Positions 18,056 to 25,891 of a stretch of 53,796 nucleotides of DNA are shown one piece after another. The translations under genes and the position numbers were made by a program. Every line of letters starts with the position of its first letter. Within the stretch, counting starts at the first letter, position 1. Below the pieces are notes generated by a model that saw nothing but the letters and a program-made list of their open reading frames with translations, was not told the origin of the DNA and ran no database searches. The DNA comes from Waddliaceae bacterium (GTDB taxonomy: Bacteria > Chlamydiota > Chlamydiia > Chlamydiales > JABHNK01). The stretch covers positions 1-53,796 of the forward strand of contig JABHNK010000035.1 in NCBI GenBank assembly GCA_018694295.1, in the 5' to 3' direction.

Positions 18056-19404
18056 ACTTTGCTATGATCTCTACAATAAAGTATGCAATCTCATACTCGC
18101 TGCTGCGGTGTGTCATCTTTCCGTTGTCACTGCTGCCATACTCTATGTTGCGATCCCTTGGGAGGTTTATCGGTACGGCGGGGTATCTTTTCGCCAAGAA
18201 ACACCGTAAACAGACCCTTAACAACCTTGCCTTGGCACGCAGTCTCGACCTTTCGAATGACGACGCCCATACCATAGCAAAAGAGTCGTTTCAGAATCTA
18301 TGTGTTGTCACTCTTGAGTTGTTTCGCCTTGGAAGGCGGCGTTGTCTCGACGATATTATCTCGTGCGAAAACCCTAAGGTCTTGGAACGCCTTTGTTCCG
18401 ACGAAAAGGGCTTCGTAGTTTTCTGTGCACACCAAGCTAACTGGGAGCTTACCTTCCTACACATGTCGTCATATGGCTATGGTGTCGGCATCGGCAAGCC
18501 TCAGAAAAACCCTTTTTTATACCGTTGGCTTCTTGGCATCAGGGAGATGTTCGGCGGCACCATCGTAGACCATAAAAACGCCTTGTCACCATGTGTAAAA
18601 GCTTTGAAACAAGGACATCTTGTCGGGATCGTCGCCGACCAGGGCTTCCCTGAAAGTTCATACTCCACAGATTTCTTCGGGACAAAGGCATCTTCTTCTA
18701 TGGCCCCGGCCCTTCTCGCCTATAAAGCTGACGCGAACCTTTGTGTCGCTACGATATACCGCAACGACAGCGGAAACTATACTATCAGATACTCTGAGCC
18801 TATCGTCCCCGACACCTCAAAGCCTTTCAAAGAAGAAGTCCCTGCTATTATGGACGACGCCATTAAAATCGTCGAAAAAGGCATCAGCGAACACCCGGGG
18901 CAGTGGTTGTGGCAGCATAAGCGTTGGAAACAACACCAACATCACCATGCGAAAAGGCAATATCGCTATGATACTGTCGGCATCGTCATGCCAAAAGAAC
19001 GTAAGTTCTTCGACATCGTAAATAAAGCACTTCCACTTTTCAGGGCGATATATCCCAAAGGTATGTTCTCCATTATGGTCCCCGAAGAATATCGTGAAGA
19101 GGTTTCTTTCGACGGTGCCAAAATACTCCCCTACAAAACGATAAGCGATGCCCTCATCGACGACTACTTCCTGCAGATAGTCTTCGACTTCTCCGGCGCC
19201 GACAGCGTCGTAGGCCACTACAAACGCTTCTCTATAGCTGGAGCTATCCCTTTAAAAAGCATGGTAGAAAAAACACTGTCGCACGAATATTTCCTCGAAG
19301 ACCTTGCCACTACAATCATCGAAAGCCACAGGACAAAAGCAGAGGTTTTTAGCGACATCGGACACTCCCCCAAAATAAACCCTATCTTCCCACTAGAAGC
19401 CTGA
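18052..19404 (+). CDS. lpxL: Lipid A acyltransferase (LpxL/HtrB) with C-terminal extension
   Basis: A 450-residue lysophospholipid acyltransferase that should add a secondary acyl chain to lipid A at the inner membrane. The catalytic HQANWE (H-x4-E, 127-132), the hydrophobic N-terminus (YAISYSLLRCVIFPLSLLPY) and the GIVADQGFPE block are typical; the usual fold ends near residue 310 (WLWQHKRWK). The remaining ~140 residues (KFFDIVNKALPLFRAIYPKG onward) form an extra domain with a Rossmann-like look. I recall chlamydial HtrB also being about this long. The start is a GTG overlapping the upstream TGA; ATG 18064 is an alternative. The stop TGA lies at the edge of a CAGTGAC repeat. Confidence 0.9.
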   Translation: MNFAMISTIKYAISYSLLRCVIFPLSLLPYSMLRSLGRFIGTAGYLFAKKHRKQTLNNLALARSLDLSNDDAHTIAKESFQNLCVVTLELFRLGRRRCLDDIISCENPKVLERLCSDEKGFVVFCAHQANWELTFLHMSSYGYGVGIGKPQKNPFLYRWLLGIREMFGGTIVDHKNALSPCVKALKQGHLVGIVADQGFPESSYSTDFFGTKASSSMAPALLAYKADANLCVATIYRNDSGNYTIRYSEPIVPDTSKPFKEEVPAIMDDAIKIVEKGISEHPGQWLWQHKRWKQHQHHHAKRQYRYDTVGIVMPKERKFFDIVNKALPLFRAIYPKGMFSIMVPEEYREEVSFDGAKILPYKTISDALIDDYFLQIVFDFSGADSVVGHYKRFSIAGAIPLKSMVEKTLSHEYFLEDLATTIIESHRTKAEVFSDIGHSPKINPIFPLEA

Positions 19405-19460
19405 TCAGTGACCAGTGAACAATACTTACTTTTAATTGATCATTGATCATTGATCATTGA
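19403..19460. repeat. Heptamer tandem repeats (CAGTGAC, then TTGATCA x3)
   Basis: A short run of TGATCAGTGACCAGTGA immediately at the lpxL stop, then TTGATCA repeated three times (19435-19455) before the rsmE stop at 19440. The array spans the convergent gap between lpxL and rsmE and reaches into the end of rsmE, whose last residues (SMINDQ) are encoded by it. Confidence 0.75.
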
Positions 19461-20165
19461 AAAATGACTTATGAGGCTCAGCGCCATAAGGGATGCTGTA
19501 TCGGTACGTAGGATGTTATTGTGGAGTTTAACGCCTATAGCGCCAAGGTCCCGCAATATCTTATCTTCTCCATCGGAAAAACCGCTCTCGGGTCCTACTG
19601 CGAAGATAATATCGCCGTCGCCACGATCTTCCCATGCTTTTGAAAGCAAAGGCGCTGTAGGGTCTATGTCGCCGAAAAATATAGTGCCGTCGATGCCATT
19701 CCATTTGCTGATCGGTGGCATCTCGACGACGTCAGGAAGCCACAACCTGCCGCATTGTTTCATAGCAGAAACCATCACCGTCGTGATACGACGGCGCTGA
19801 TTGTCGCTTATAGACTTTTTCTCGCTCCTGTCTCCGTGGAACAGCCACAAAACCGACATCCCCAGCTCCGTACCTTTTTCAAGGATAATGTCGAGACGGC
19901 TTAACCGCGGCATCGCCTGCGCCAATATTACCTGCGGCGTAGGCCTTTCGAAAAACTCTACGCTCTTGATGGCGAGTGATGCGTGACGTTTTGTCACGGC
20001 ATCAATGGTTGCGGTGGCGAGGTAACCCTTGCCATTGACGACCTCGACGGTGTCGCCGACGCCGCAACGCATAGCCTTGGTAAGGTGGGTGAATTCCTGG
20101 CCTTCCACGACGATATTATCACCTTCGACAAGAGTGCTATCGACAAAAAAACGATCTGCTGGCAT
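19440..20165 (-). CDS. rsmE: 16S rRNA m3U1498 methyltransferase
   Basis: A 241-residue SPOUT-class methyltransferase that methylates U1498 of 16S rRNA. The N-terminal PUA-like part (FTHLTKAMRCGVGDTVEVVNGKG, about 26-48), VILAQAMPRLSRLDIILEKGTELG and the knot region AVGPESGFSDGEDKIL / LRTDTASLMALSL are diagnostic. The C-terminus SMINDQ derives from a GATCAAT repeat. It is divergent from the DUF192 gene. Confidence 0.94.
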   Translation of the reverse strand: MPADRFFVDSTLVEGDNIVVEGQEFTHLTKAMRCGVGDTVEVVNGKGYLATATIDAVTKRHASLAIKSVEFFERPTPQVILAQAMPRLSRLDIILEKGTELGMSVLWLFHGDRSEKKSISDNQRRRITTVMVSAMKQCGRLWLPDVVEMPPISKWNGIDGTIFFGDIDPTAPLLSKAWEDRGDGDIIFAVGPESGFSDGEDKILRDLGAIGVKLHNNILRTDTASLMALSLISHFSMINDQ

Positions 20166-20176
20166 AGTCTGTTCCT

Positions 20177-20722
20177 ATGATACTTTTACTATATAATATA
20201 CGATACGCCCTTATCAGCACAATAGTTACTATGCTGCTGACGACGTCGCTATTAGCGTCTTCTGAATCATATGGCACGGAAATATCGCTAGAGCATGCAA
20301 CTACCGCCGAAGAGATACAGTGGGGTCTTATGGCCCGCGAAACGCTGCCAGACAATACAGGGATGCTTTTCTCCTTCAAAAAAAAACAGATACAGACAAT
20401 GTGGAGCTTCGGATGTCTGTTCGACATATCGGTAGCTTTCCTCGACGACAAAGGCACCATCACAGAAATTCACACACTGCGGGCATTTCCCGAGAAGATG
20501 GACCCATCGCGTCCTGTCAACACCCTCCAAGACCTAAAAAAATACTATTACAATGACCCTATCGTCGTGTTTTTCAATAAAAACAATATATCGTCACATA
20601 AGAAGACACGCTATGCATTAGAGGTTATGTCTGGCTGGTTTGATGACAATAACATCACCGTCGGGGATAAGCTTTTATGGGAAAAAAAATCTCCTCAAGG
20701 TGTTATAATATCAGAGCATTGA
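20177..20722 (+). CDS. DUF192 exported protein
   Basis: A 181-residue protein with an N-terminal signal-type hydrophobic segment (ALISTIVTMLLTTSLLASS, about 10-28) followed by one DUF192 domain: LEHATTAEEIQWGLMARETLPDNTGMLF in its first half and the MWSFGCLFDISVAFLDDKG and ITEIHTL motifs. DUF192 proteins are small secreted or periplasmic proteins of unknown biochemical function. It is divergent from rsmE and followed 60 nt later by a small membrane protein. Confidence 0.87.
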   Translation: MILLLYNIRYALISTIVTMLLTTSLLASSESYGTEISLEHATTAEEIQWGLMARETLPDNTGMLFSFKKKQIQTMWSFGCLFDISVAFLDDKGTITEIHTLRAFPEKMDPSRPVNTLQDLKKYYYNDPIVVFFNKNNISSHKKTRYALEVMSGWFDDNNITVGDKLLWEKKSPQGVIISEH

Positions 20723-20782
20723 TTGTTTGACTTTTATCACATCAAAAAAATAATATAGTGGAAAACAGTCAGGAGGCTCCTT

Positions 20783-21160
20783 ATGACGTCATATATCGAA
20801 ACAGAAAAACGCGCTCGCGTAGCACGAGGATTATCGAATGGAATCTTTTTCTTCGGCCTTGCAATAATACACTACTTCAACAGGTGGTGGCCTGACATCA
20901 TGCTTCTCTTCGCCATACAGTTTTTCATACGCTTCGGCTTCCAGAAGAAGATCGTCACCTGCATAACTAGTGTCGTTGTAACGCTAGGGATATATTTTCT
21001 AGTACGTTTTGGGGAGATATTCCCGCATCTGCAGGTGTCTCCTGCTGTGATCGTTTTCGTCGGCATAGGGATTATAACGTTGATACGTGGCTTTTCCGGT
21101 AAAGACAACAGCACAATACGCTCTATCGTCGTAGAAAAGCGCGGCGAAGAAAACCAATAA
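20783..21160 (+). CDS. Small membrane protein, hypothetical
   Basis: A 125-residue protein with AGGAGG directly upstream of its ATG. Three to four hydrophobic segments are visible (about 20-32, 38-52, 57-72 and 85-100), with a positively charged C-terminus. The pattern resembles small DUF-type integral membrane proteins with an N-terminal RVARGLSNGIFFFGLAI segment. No specific function is recognised. Confidence 0.65.
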   Translation: MTSYIETEKRARVARGLSNGIFFFGLAIIHYFNRWWPDIMLLFAIQFFIRFGFQKKIVTCITSVVVTLGIYFLVRFGEIFPHLQVSPAVIVFVGIGIITLIRGFSGKDNSTIRSIVVEKRGEENQ

Positions 21161-21162
21161 AA

Positions 21163-21594
21163 TTATACGAGCTGTACAACTTCGTAAGCTTTTGGAATTG
21201 ATGTCATAAGGCGCGATAATTGCATTCTAGACTCATGAAGAACATCAGAACAAAGACGATGAAGAAATAAATCTGTTTCCTTAAGTTTTTCTCTAATGTC
21301 TTCTGCTTCCCTAACTATCGCCTCTTGCCATCTATCAGCAACACGAAGAACCTGTTCTGAAGCTAAAATCTCAGTATAATCACAAGGTTTTCTTGTGTCA
21401 CAATATGCCAACACATTCATAGGATATGTTGTTCTATATTCTTCCATTGGAACAGCAACAACACTGTTGAATAACGATTTCGCTGCTGAAACATCGTAAA
21501 AAGTAACAGTCTGCTCTTCCTTAGCTACGTAGATTTCCTCAGGAGCACACTCCACAACATCAGCTTTAGCAGTAACATATATTCTTTCTACCAT
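21163..21594 (-). CDS. Hypothetical protein
   Basis: A 143-residue soluble protein not recognised as any family. The N-terminal half is beta-like (MVERIYVTAKADVVECAPEEIYVAKEE). The C-terminal half is helical and charged (VADRWQEAIVREAEDIREKLKET). Its stop codon lies 3 nt from the end of the convergent small membrane protein gene, so the two transcripts have essentially no separating DNA. Confidence 0.6.
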   Translation of the reverse strand: MVERIYVTAKADVVECAPEEIYVAKEEQTVTFYDVSAAKSLFNSVVAVPMEEYRTTYPMNVLAYCDTRKPCDYTEILASEQVLRVADRWQEAIVREAEDIREKLKETDLFLHRLCSDVLHESRMQLSRLMTSIPKAYEVVQLV

Positions 21595-21699
21595 CGTATT
21601 ACCTCATAATAATTTGTATATATAATACAACAATATACCCTTATAAGTCAATTGTTTACTTGCTTTTTTAGGCTATACCATGGTATGCTTTTTGATATT

Positions 21700-22782
21700 A
21701 TGGACATATATAGTACTACACTACCAGCACTAGAAGAATGGCTCGTCGCCAACGGAGAAAAACCCTTCCGCGCCAAGCAGATATTCCAATGGCTCTACGA
21801 GAAAAACGCCTCTTCGTGGGAAGATATGAGCAACGTCAGCAAAAGCCTCCGCGATGCTCTCTCCGAAGATTTCAGGATCTCAACAATATCGCCAGCAAAT
21901 ACCGTCGACTCCAACGACGCCGAGACGGCAAAATACCTGTGGAAACTCGACGACAACCTCATGGTAGAATCCGTCCTTATATCTTCAGAAAAACGACGTA
22001 CGGTATGCGTCTCGACACAAGTCGGATGTCCAGCACGTTGTGCTTTCTGCGCTTCAGGACGTAAAGGCTTCTTCAGGAACCTGACAACAGCAGAAATCGT
22101 CGAACAGGTCGTCGCCATCGACACCATCCTCAACGAAAAAGACGAGCGCGTGTCACACGTCGTCTTCATGGGAATGGGCGAGCCCCTAGAGAACTACGAC
22201 GCCGTCATCGCAGCAATACGTCTATTCATCGACCCCAATGCCCTCGCCCTATCACAGCGCCGTATAACAGTGTCTACCGTCGGTGTCGTAGAGAAAATAT
22301 ACGCCCTCGCCGAAGAAGGCCTAAAAGTCAACCTCGTCCTATCTCTCCACGCACCAGAACAAACCCTCCGCACAAAGATAATCCCATACGCAAAACGCTA
22401 CGACCTCAAAGATATCCTCAAAGCCATGGACCACTATTCCTCCACAACAAAACGCGATATAACATACGAATATACCCTCCTCCGCGATATCAACGACTCC
22501 CCCGCCGACGCCAAAGCCCTAATCGCCCTACTACGCCACCGACAATGCACAGTAAACCTCATCCCATACAACGCCGTAGAAGGTCTCCCATACCAACGAC
22601 CACCCTCCAACACAATAAAACACTTCTACGACACCCTAACAAAACATAAAATAATAACGACCTGCCGATATACCAAAGGTGATGACATCAACGCCGCATG
22701 CGGCCAACTAGCGTTAATGGCGAGGGCCCTGCCCTCACCGCTCCCGCCAGAGGAGAAGTTCTCCTCTGGGCTCCCCATGTAG
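21700..22782 (+). CDS. rlmN: Dual-specificity RNA methyltransferase RlmN
   Basis: A radical-SAM enzyme that methylates C2 of A2503 in 23S rRNA and A37 in some tRNAs. The 4Fe-4S motif CPARCAFC (C-x3-C-x2-C), GMGEPLENYD and the substrate Cys near the C-terminus in RYTKGDDINAACGQLA are present. I prefer the ATG at 21700 (360 aa) because family N-termini begin close to it; the frame stays open to an ATG at 21652. The normal C-terminus is near QLA; about 20 extra residues (ALPSPLPPEEKFSSGLPM) are encoded by a palindromic sequence around 22748-22770. Confidence 0.95.
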   Translation: MDIYSTTLPALEEWLVANGEKPFRAKQIFQWLYEKNASSWEDMSNVSKSLRDALSEDFRISTISPANTVDSNDAETAKYLWKLDDNLMVESVLISSEKRRTVCVSTQVGCPARCAFCASGRKGFFRNLTTAEIVEQVVAIDTILNEKDERVSHVVFMGMGEPLENYDAVIAAIRLFIDPNALALSQRRITVSTVGVVEKIYALAEEGLKVNLVLSLHAPEQTLRTKIIPYAKRYDLKDILKAMDHYSSTTKRDITYEYTLLRDINDSPADAKALIALLRHRQCTVNLIPYNAVEGLPYQRPPSNTIKHFYDTLTKHKIITTCRYTKGDDINAACGQLALMARALPSPLPPEEKFSSGLPM

Positions 22783-22869
22783 GCGACAAAGAAAAGAACA
22801 AAGGCGAGACGCTTTTGCTCTTTTGTTTTGCCGAGGGTTTGCAAAGGGCTCGCTCTTTGCCGCGGATTG

Positions 22870-23625
22870 TTAAGGTCGCGGAGGCCTTGACATTGTGGCG
22901 GACTTATTGGAGCCGTAGGTTTGCACAGCGTGGGCGATGTTTTTGCGGGCATTTGGGAAGGTATCTTCGATGTCTGTGATGATATCGTCGACTTTTTTTC
23001 GTAGGGAGTTCTGGCCGACGGGGCATTGGCATGTTATGCGGTTGAAGCCGTGTTGTTTTGCGAAGGTTTTTATATCGTTTTCTGCGACGTATATTAGGGG
23101 GCGCACTATTGTGACGCCATATTTTTTCATGAGCAGCTTGGGGAGGTTTCCGGCGAACTCTCCTTTGTGGAGCATATTCATCATAGTGGTTTGGATGTTA
23201 TCATCGCGGTGGTGTCCGAAGGCTATCGTTGTTGTTCCGGCTTCTTTTGCGGCGTCGAATATTAGCGAGCGACGTTCTCGCGAGCATCTGTAGCATTCGA
23301 GGTTCTCAAGGGTTTGTGTGGAATGACAGACGATGAAGTTGACGTCGAGTTCGCGGCATACTGCTCGTAGCATATTTTCGTCTACGCCGGCACCGCAGGA
23401 ATATTCTCCGGCGACGTATATTGCATGGATTTTTATGTCGGGAAATCCACGGCCTATTATTGCTTTTAGCATATATAGTAGCGTCATGCTATCTTTTCCG
23501 CCGCTGAGGGCGACGGCGATGCTGTCGATTCCTTCGATGATAGCAAAGTCGTATAGGGCTTTACGCATAGTGCTTTCGATCTTTTTCCCGCACTGTTTCC
23601 ATGGTGGTGTCGCGATGGGTATCAT
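22870..23625 (-). CDS. ttcA: tRNA 2-thiocytidine(32) biosynthesis protein TtcA
   Basis: A 251-residue PP-loop ATPase that thiolates cytidine 32 of tRNAs through an iron-sulfur cluster. The PP-loop SGGKDSM (41-47), CYRC (111-114, the C-x2-C cluster ligands) and GHHRDDNIQTTMMNM follow the TtcA/TtuA layout, with a third cysteine in the ITCQCPVGQN segment. It converges with rlmN, 87 nt away. Confidence 0.93.
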   Translation of the reverse strand: MIPIATPPWKQCGKKIESTMRKALYDFAIIEGIDSIAVALSGGKDSMTLLYMLKAIIGRGFPDIKIHAIYVAGEYSCGAGVDENMLRAVCRELDVNFIVCHSTQTLENLECYRCSRERRSLIFDAAKEAGTTTIAFGHHRDDNIQTTMMNMLHKGEFAGNLPKLLMKKYGVTIVRPLIYVAENDIKTFAKQHGFNRITCQCPVGQNSLRKKVDDIITDIEDTFPNARKNIAHAVQTYGSNKSATMSRPPRP

Positions 23626-23718
23626 ACTCTTATCCTTCTGATATTCAATTCGTTTGCATTATAATACTTGGGCTGTTATTTTATTACCATAAACAGTTTT
23701 ATTGAGGGTGTTATTATC

Positions 23719-24009
23719 GTGGCAAAGAAATTAAATCGTAATAGTCCGTGTCCTTGTGGGTCTGGAAAGAAATACAAGAAGTGCTGCTGGGATAGCGACC
23801 AGAAGAAAGAGCTTGGCGACCGCAAGCTTTCTAATATGGTCTCGGAAAACAACCCGTACTGTAAAAAGATGGGCGGAATATTCTCAAATTTGAAGAATAT
23901 GAACAAAAGCCTCAAAGAACTTCAAGAAGAAGCCAAAAATCTTCCTGAAGAATCCCCTGACGACCCTTCCGAGATGTCCGAACTTAAGAAGATCATCACA
24001 AAAGGATAG
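23719..24009 (+). CDS. SEC-C motif protein
   Basis: A ~96-residue protein with an N-terminal SEC-C zinc-binding motif, [15 protein letters not shown] (C-x-C...CC), followed by a charged helical segment ([22 protein letters not shown]). The motif is that of the SecA tail, which binds zinc and SecB or ribosomes, but here it stands alone. I chose the GTG at 23719 (GAGGG upstream, residues VAKKLNRN); an upstream ATG at 23668 in the same frame would add 17 unlikely residues. It lies just before the tRNA-Thr/tRNA-Tyr pair. Confidence 0.85.
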   Translation: MAKKLNRNSPCPCGSGKKYKKCCWDSDQKKELGDRKLSNMVSENNPYCKKMGGIFSNLKNMNKSLKELQEEAKNLPEESPDDPSEMSELKKIITKG

Positions 24010-24028
24010 AAATTAGGGTCAAAACCTC

Positions 24029-24058
24029 TTGTATAAAATACTACAATTTTGCTATAAC
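24029..24058 (+). promoter_or_regulatory. Promoter of the tRNA-Thr/tRNA-Tyr operon
   Basis: TTGTAT (24029-24034) and TATAAC (24053-24058), 18 bp apart, fit a sigma-70 type promoter. Transcription would start about 10 nt before tRNA-Thr (24075). Confidence 0.55.
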
Positions 24059-24074
24059 GTTACTTCTTACCAAT

Positions 24075-24147
24075 GCTGGTGTAGCTCAACTGGTAGAGCA
24101 TCCGACTTGTAATCGGACGGTTGTGGGTTCAAGTCCTTCCGCCAGCA
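24075..24147 (+). tRNA. tRNA-Thr (TGT anticodon)
   Basis: A 73-nt cloverleaf: acceptor GCTGGTG/CGCCAGC, anticodon stem CCGAC with anticodon TGT (threonine) and T-loop GGTTCAAGTCC. The 3' CCA is not encoded. It is cotranscribed with tRNA-Tyr 40 nt later. Confidence 0.95.
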
Positions 24148-24187
24148 TCATTACATCTTGAGAACGACTCAGTGTCGTCACTTTTTT

Positions 24188-24270
24188 GGGGGTGTCGCAT
24201 AGTGGCCAATTGCGGCGGACTGTAACTCCGCTTCCTTACGGATACGTTGGTTCGAATCCAACCGCCCCCA
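24188..24270 (+). tRNA. tRNA-Tyr (GTA anticodon), attachment site of the island
   Basis: An 83-nt class II tRNA with acceptor GGGGGTG / CGCCCCC, anticodon stem GCGGA with anticodon GTA and a long variable arm. The CCA is not encoded. Its last 13 bases, CCAACCGCCCCCA, recur five more times downstream to 34998 at the end of a 34-bp repeat (one copy with a T for G), the sign of elements integrated at a tRNA 3' end. Confidence 0.95.
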
Positions 24271-24277
24271 TCGATTG

Positions 24278-24306
24278 AAAAGCAGAATCGAAAGGTTCTG
24301 CTTTTT
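24278..24306. terminator. Bidirectional terminator after tRNA-Tyr
   Basis: The hairpin AAAAGCAGAA / TTCTGCTTTTT with an 8-nt loop. It can end the tRNA operon and, on the minus strand, the rsgA cassette gene. The hairpin at 25796-25838 shares the AAAAGCAGAA/TTCTGCTTTT arms. Confidence 0.75.
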
Positions 24307-24321
24307 CATCTCCTCAAACAC

Positions 24322-25389
24322 CTAATATTTCCGCTTACCTTTCATCACTGATTTAGTCATCTTGCCAAAAGCCTTATCCTTCTTTCTTTTTTCAAGGTAA
24401 GACATTTTATTAAAGTCCGACTCTTTTTGCATTTTTACATAATTTTCATACCGATTCTCAGCCAGATCACCTTTTTTGAGAGCTGCCAATATTGCACACC
24501 CTTTTTCATTGGTGTGAGAACAGTCTGTAAATTTACATTGCTGAGCCAGCTCTAGCACCTCAGAAAATGTCTCATCAAGACCAATATCAACAGACATACT
24601 GCCCAGCTCTCTCATTCCGGGAGTATCTATAAGCAAAGCTCCGTTCTTTATCTGTACTAATTCTCGACTTGTTGTAGTGTGCCTACCTTTGCAGTGTTTT
24701 TGGCTTAAAGTCTGTGTATTAAACTGCTCGCTACCTAAAAGGCTGTTTAAAAGGGTCGTTTTTCCAACTCCCGATGAGCCAAGCAGACAATAACTCTGCC
24801 CTGGCAGCAACGAATCCTTAATTGCATCCGTATTTTCTTTCTTCATGTTGCTAAAAGGCACTACTGTCGTATGAGGAGTGATTCTTTGAATATCTTTCTT
24901 CACTTCCTCAACCTTATCTTGAGATACCAGATCACACTTGCTGAGTAGTATTACCGGAACGATCCCACTCTCGTTTACCATTACCAGGTACCTCTCCAAT
25001 CTTCTAAGATTTAGATTGAGATCTGTCGATTGCATGATAAGAGCGATATCGATATTCGCTGCTATCAGCTGAAAATCCACCAGCTTCCCCGCGGTTTTTC
25101 TTTTTAGCAAAGTTTTCCTCGGCAGCACTCCATGGATTCTCGCATAGGAGTCATTGTCACAAAAATCAACATATACCCAGTCACCCGTTGTAGGAATGTC
25201 CAAAGAAGAGCTTGATCGATAAGATAAATTTCCTGACAGCTCAGCAAATGTTTCTCTATGGCCCTTTGTTACGATATAGCTATCTTTGTGCACTGATACG
25301 ACACGCGCGATTTCATGGGTAGCAGCCTTATCAGCATCAACATGAGTGCGAAACCAATCATTATACCCTATACGTTCTAAGTCGTTCAT
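24322..25389 (-). CDS. rsgA: Ribosome small subunit-dependent GTPase A (RsgA)
   Basis: A 355-residue circularly permuted GTPase that checks 30S subunit maturation. The G motifs appear in permuted order: SKCDL (G4, 150-154), GSSGVGKTT (G1, 204-212) and DTPGM (G3, 255-259). The N-terminal OB-fold and a C-terminal zinc finger (C-x5-C-x-H type, CKFTDCSH then GCAI) are present, with a basic tail (KMTKSVMKGKRKY). It is the only gene in the first cassette (tRNA-Tyr to the repeat at 25760). It has an A+T-richer codon style than the core genes, consistent with acquisition. A second chromosomal rsgA could exist outside the window. Confidence 0.92.
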   Translation of the reverse strand: MNDLERIGYNDWFRTHVDADKAATHEIARVVSVHKDSYIVTKGHRETFAELSGNLSYRSSSSLDIPTTGDWVYVDFCDNDSYARIHGVLPRKTLLKRKTAGKLVDFQLIAANIDIALIMQSTDLNLNLRRLERYLVMVNESGIVPVILLSKCDLVSQDKVEEVKKDIQRITPHTTVVPFSNMKKENTDAIKDSLLPGQSYCLLGSSGVGKTTLLNSLLGSEQFNTQTLSQKHCKGRHTTTSRELVQIKNGALLIDTPGMRELGSMSVDIGLDETFSEVLELAQQCKFTDCSHTNEKGCAILAALKKGDLAENRYENYVKMQKESDFNKMSYLEKRKKDKAFGKMTKSVMKGKRKY

Positions 25390-25759
25390 ATTTTTTTTTT
25401 ACATTCCTTGTGGTAAAGCATACTTTTAATTCGATGAACGCATCGAAACTCCTGATTGCTACACAATGATGTTAATTTAAGCATCGGATAGCAATGTTAC
25501 TTTTCTCAGTAGAAGAGATCGACACTAGTCTTTAGCATAACAGTTATTCTATCGCCAGAACAACTAAAAATCAAGGATCCTACCGGCCCCTCGGTCCCAA
25601 TCTCTCGTATTTGAATTGAACATTACTGAAACTAATATATCTTTATGCCGCTAGTAATTCAAAATTCGTAAACGGGTGCTGCCGAACAGCAATTCCCCTT
25701 GGGGTATAATTGACTGAAAATCGAGAGCCTGTAACTCTGGCGTTCGTAGAGTTTTCCCC
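25390..25759. other. Right part of cassette 1: no gene
   Basis: About 370 bp upstream of rsgA up to the first 34-bp repeat. I see no ORF of note. Close to the repeat a degenerate tRNA-Tyr-like stretch is visible: an anticodon-loop-like CCTGTAACTCT flanked by AGAG/CTCT (about 25721-25740). It may be a relic. Confidence 0.4.
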
Positions 25760-25793
25760 AGTCAAAAGTTCTGAACCTGCCCAACCTCCCCCA
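25760..25793. repeat. tRNA-Tyr 3'-end repeat 1 (att-like)
   Basis: A 34-bp repeat starting AGTCAAAAGTTCTGAACCTG and ending CCAACCTCCCCCA, matching the tRNA-Tyr 3' end with one change. The other copies are at 27242, 29082, 30008 and 34965. Confidence 0.85.
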
Positions 25794-25795
25794 TC

Positions 25796-25838
25796 CATAC
25801 TAAAAAAGCAGAACTTTTAGTTCTGCTTTTTTAGTATG
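25796..25838. terminator. Bidirectional terminator next to repeat 1
   Basis: A 19-bp perfect stem, CATACTAAAAAAGCAGAAC and its complement with a 5-nt loop and A/T tracts on both sides. It ends the Fic gene (minus strand, stop at 25892). Its GCAGAA/TTCTGC core matches the terminator after tRNA-Tyr, suggesting related left ends. Confidence 0.8.
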
Positions 25839-25891
25839 AATACTTGCACCCCATTTTACTTGACAGCATACTAGCAATATTTGAAATAATC

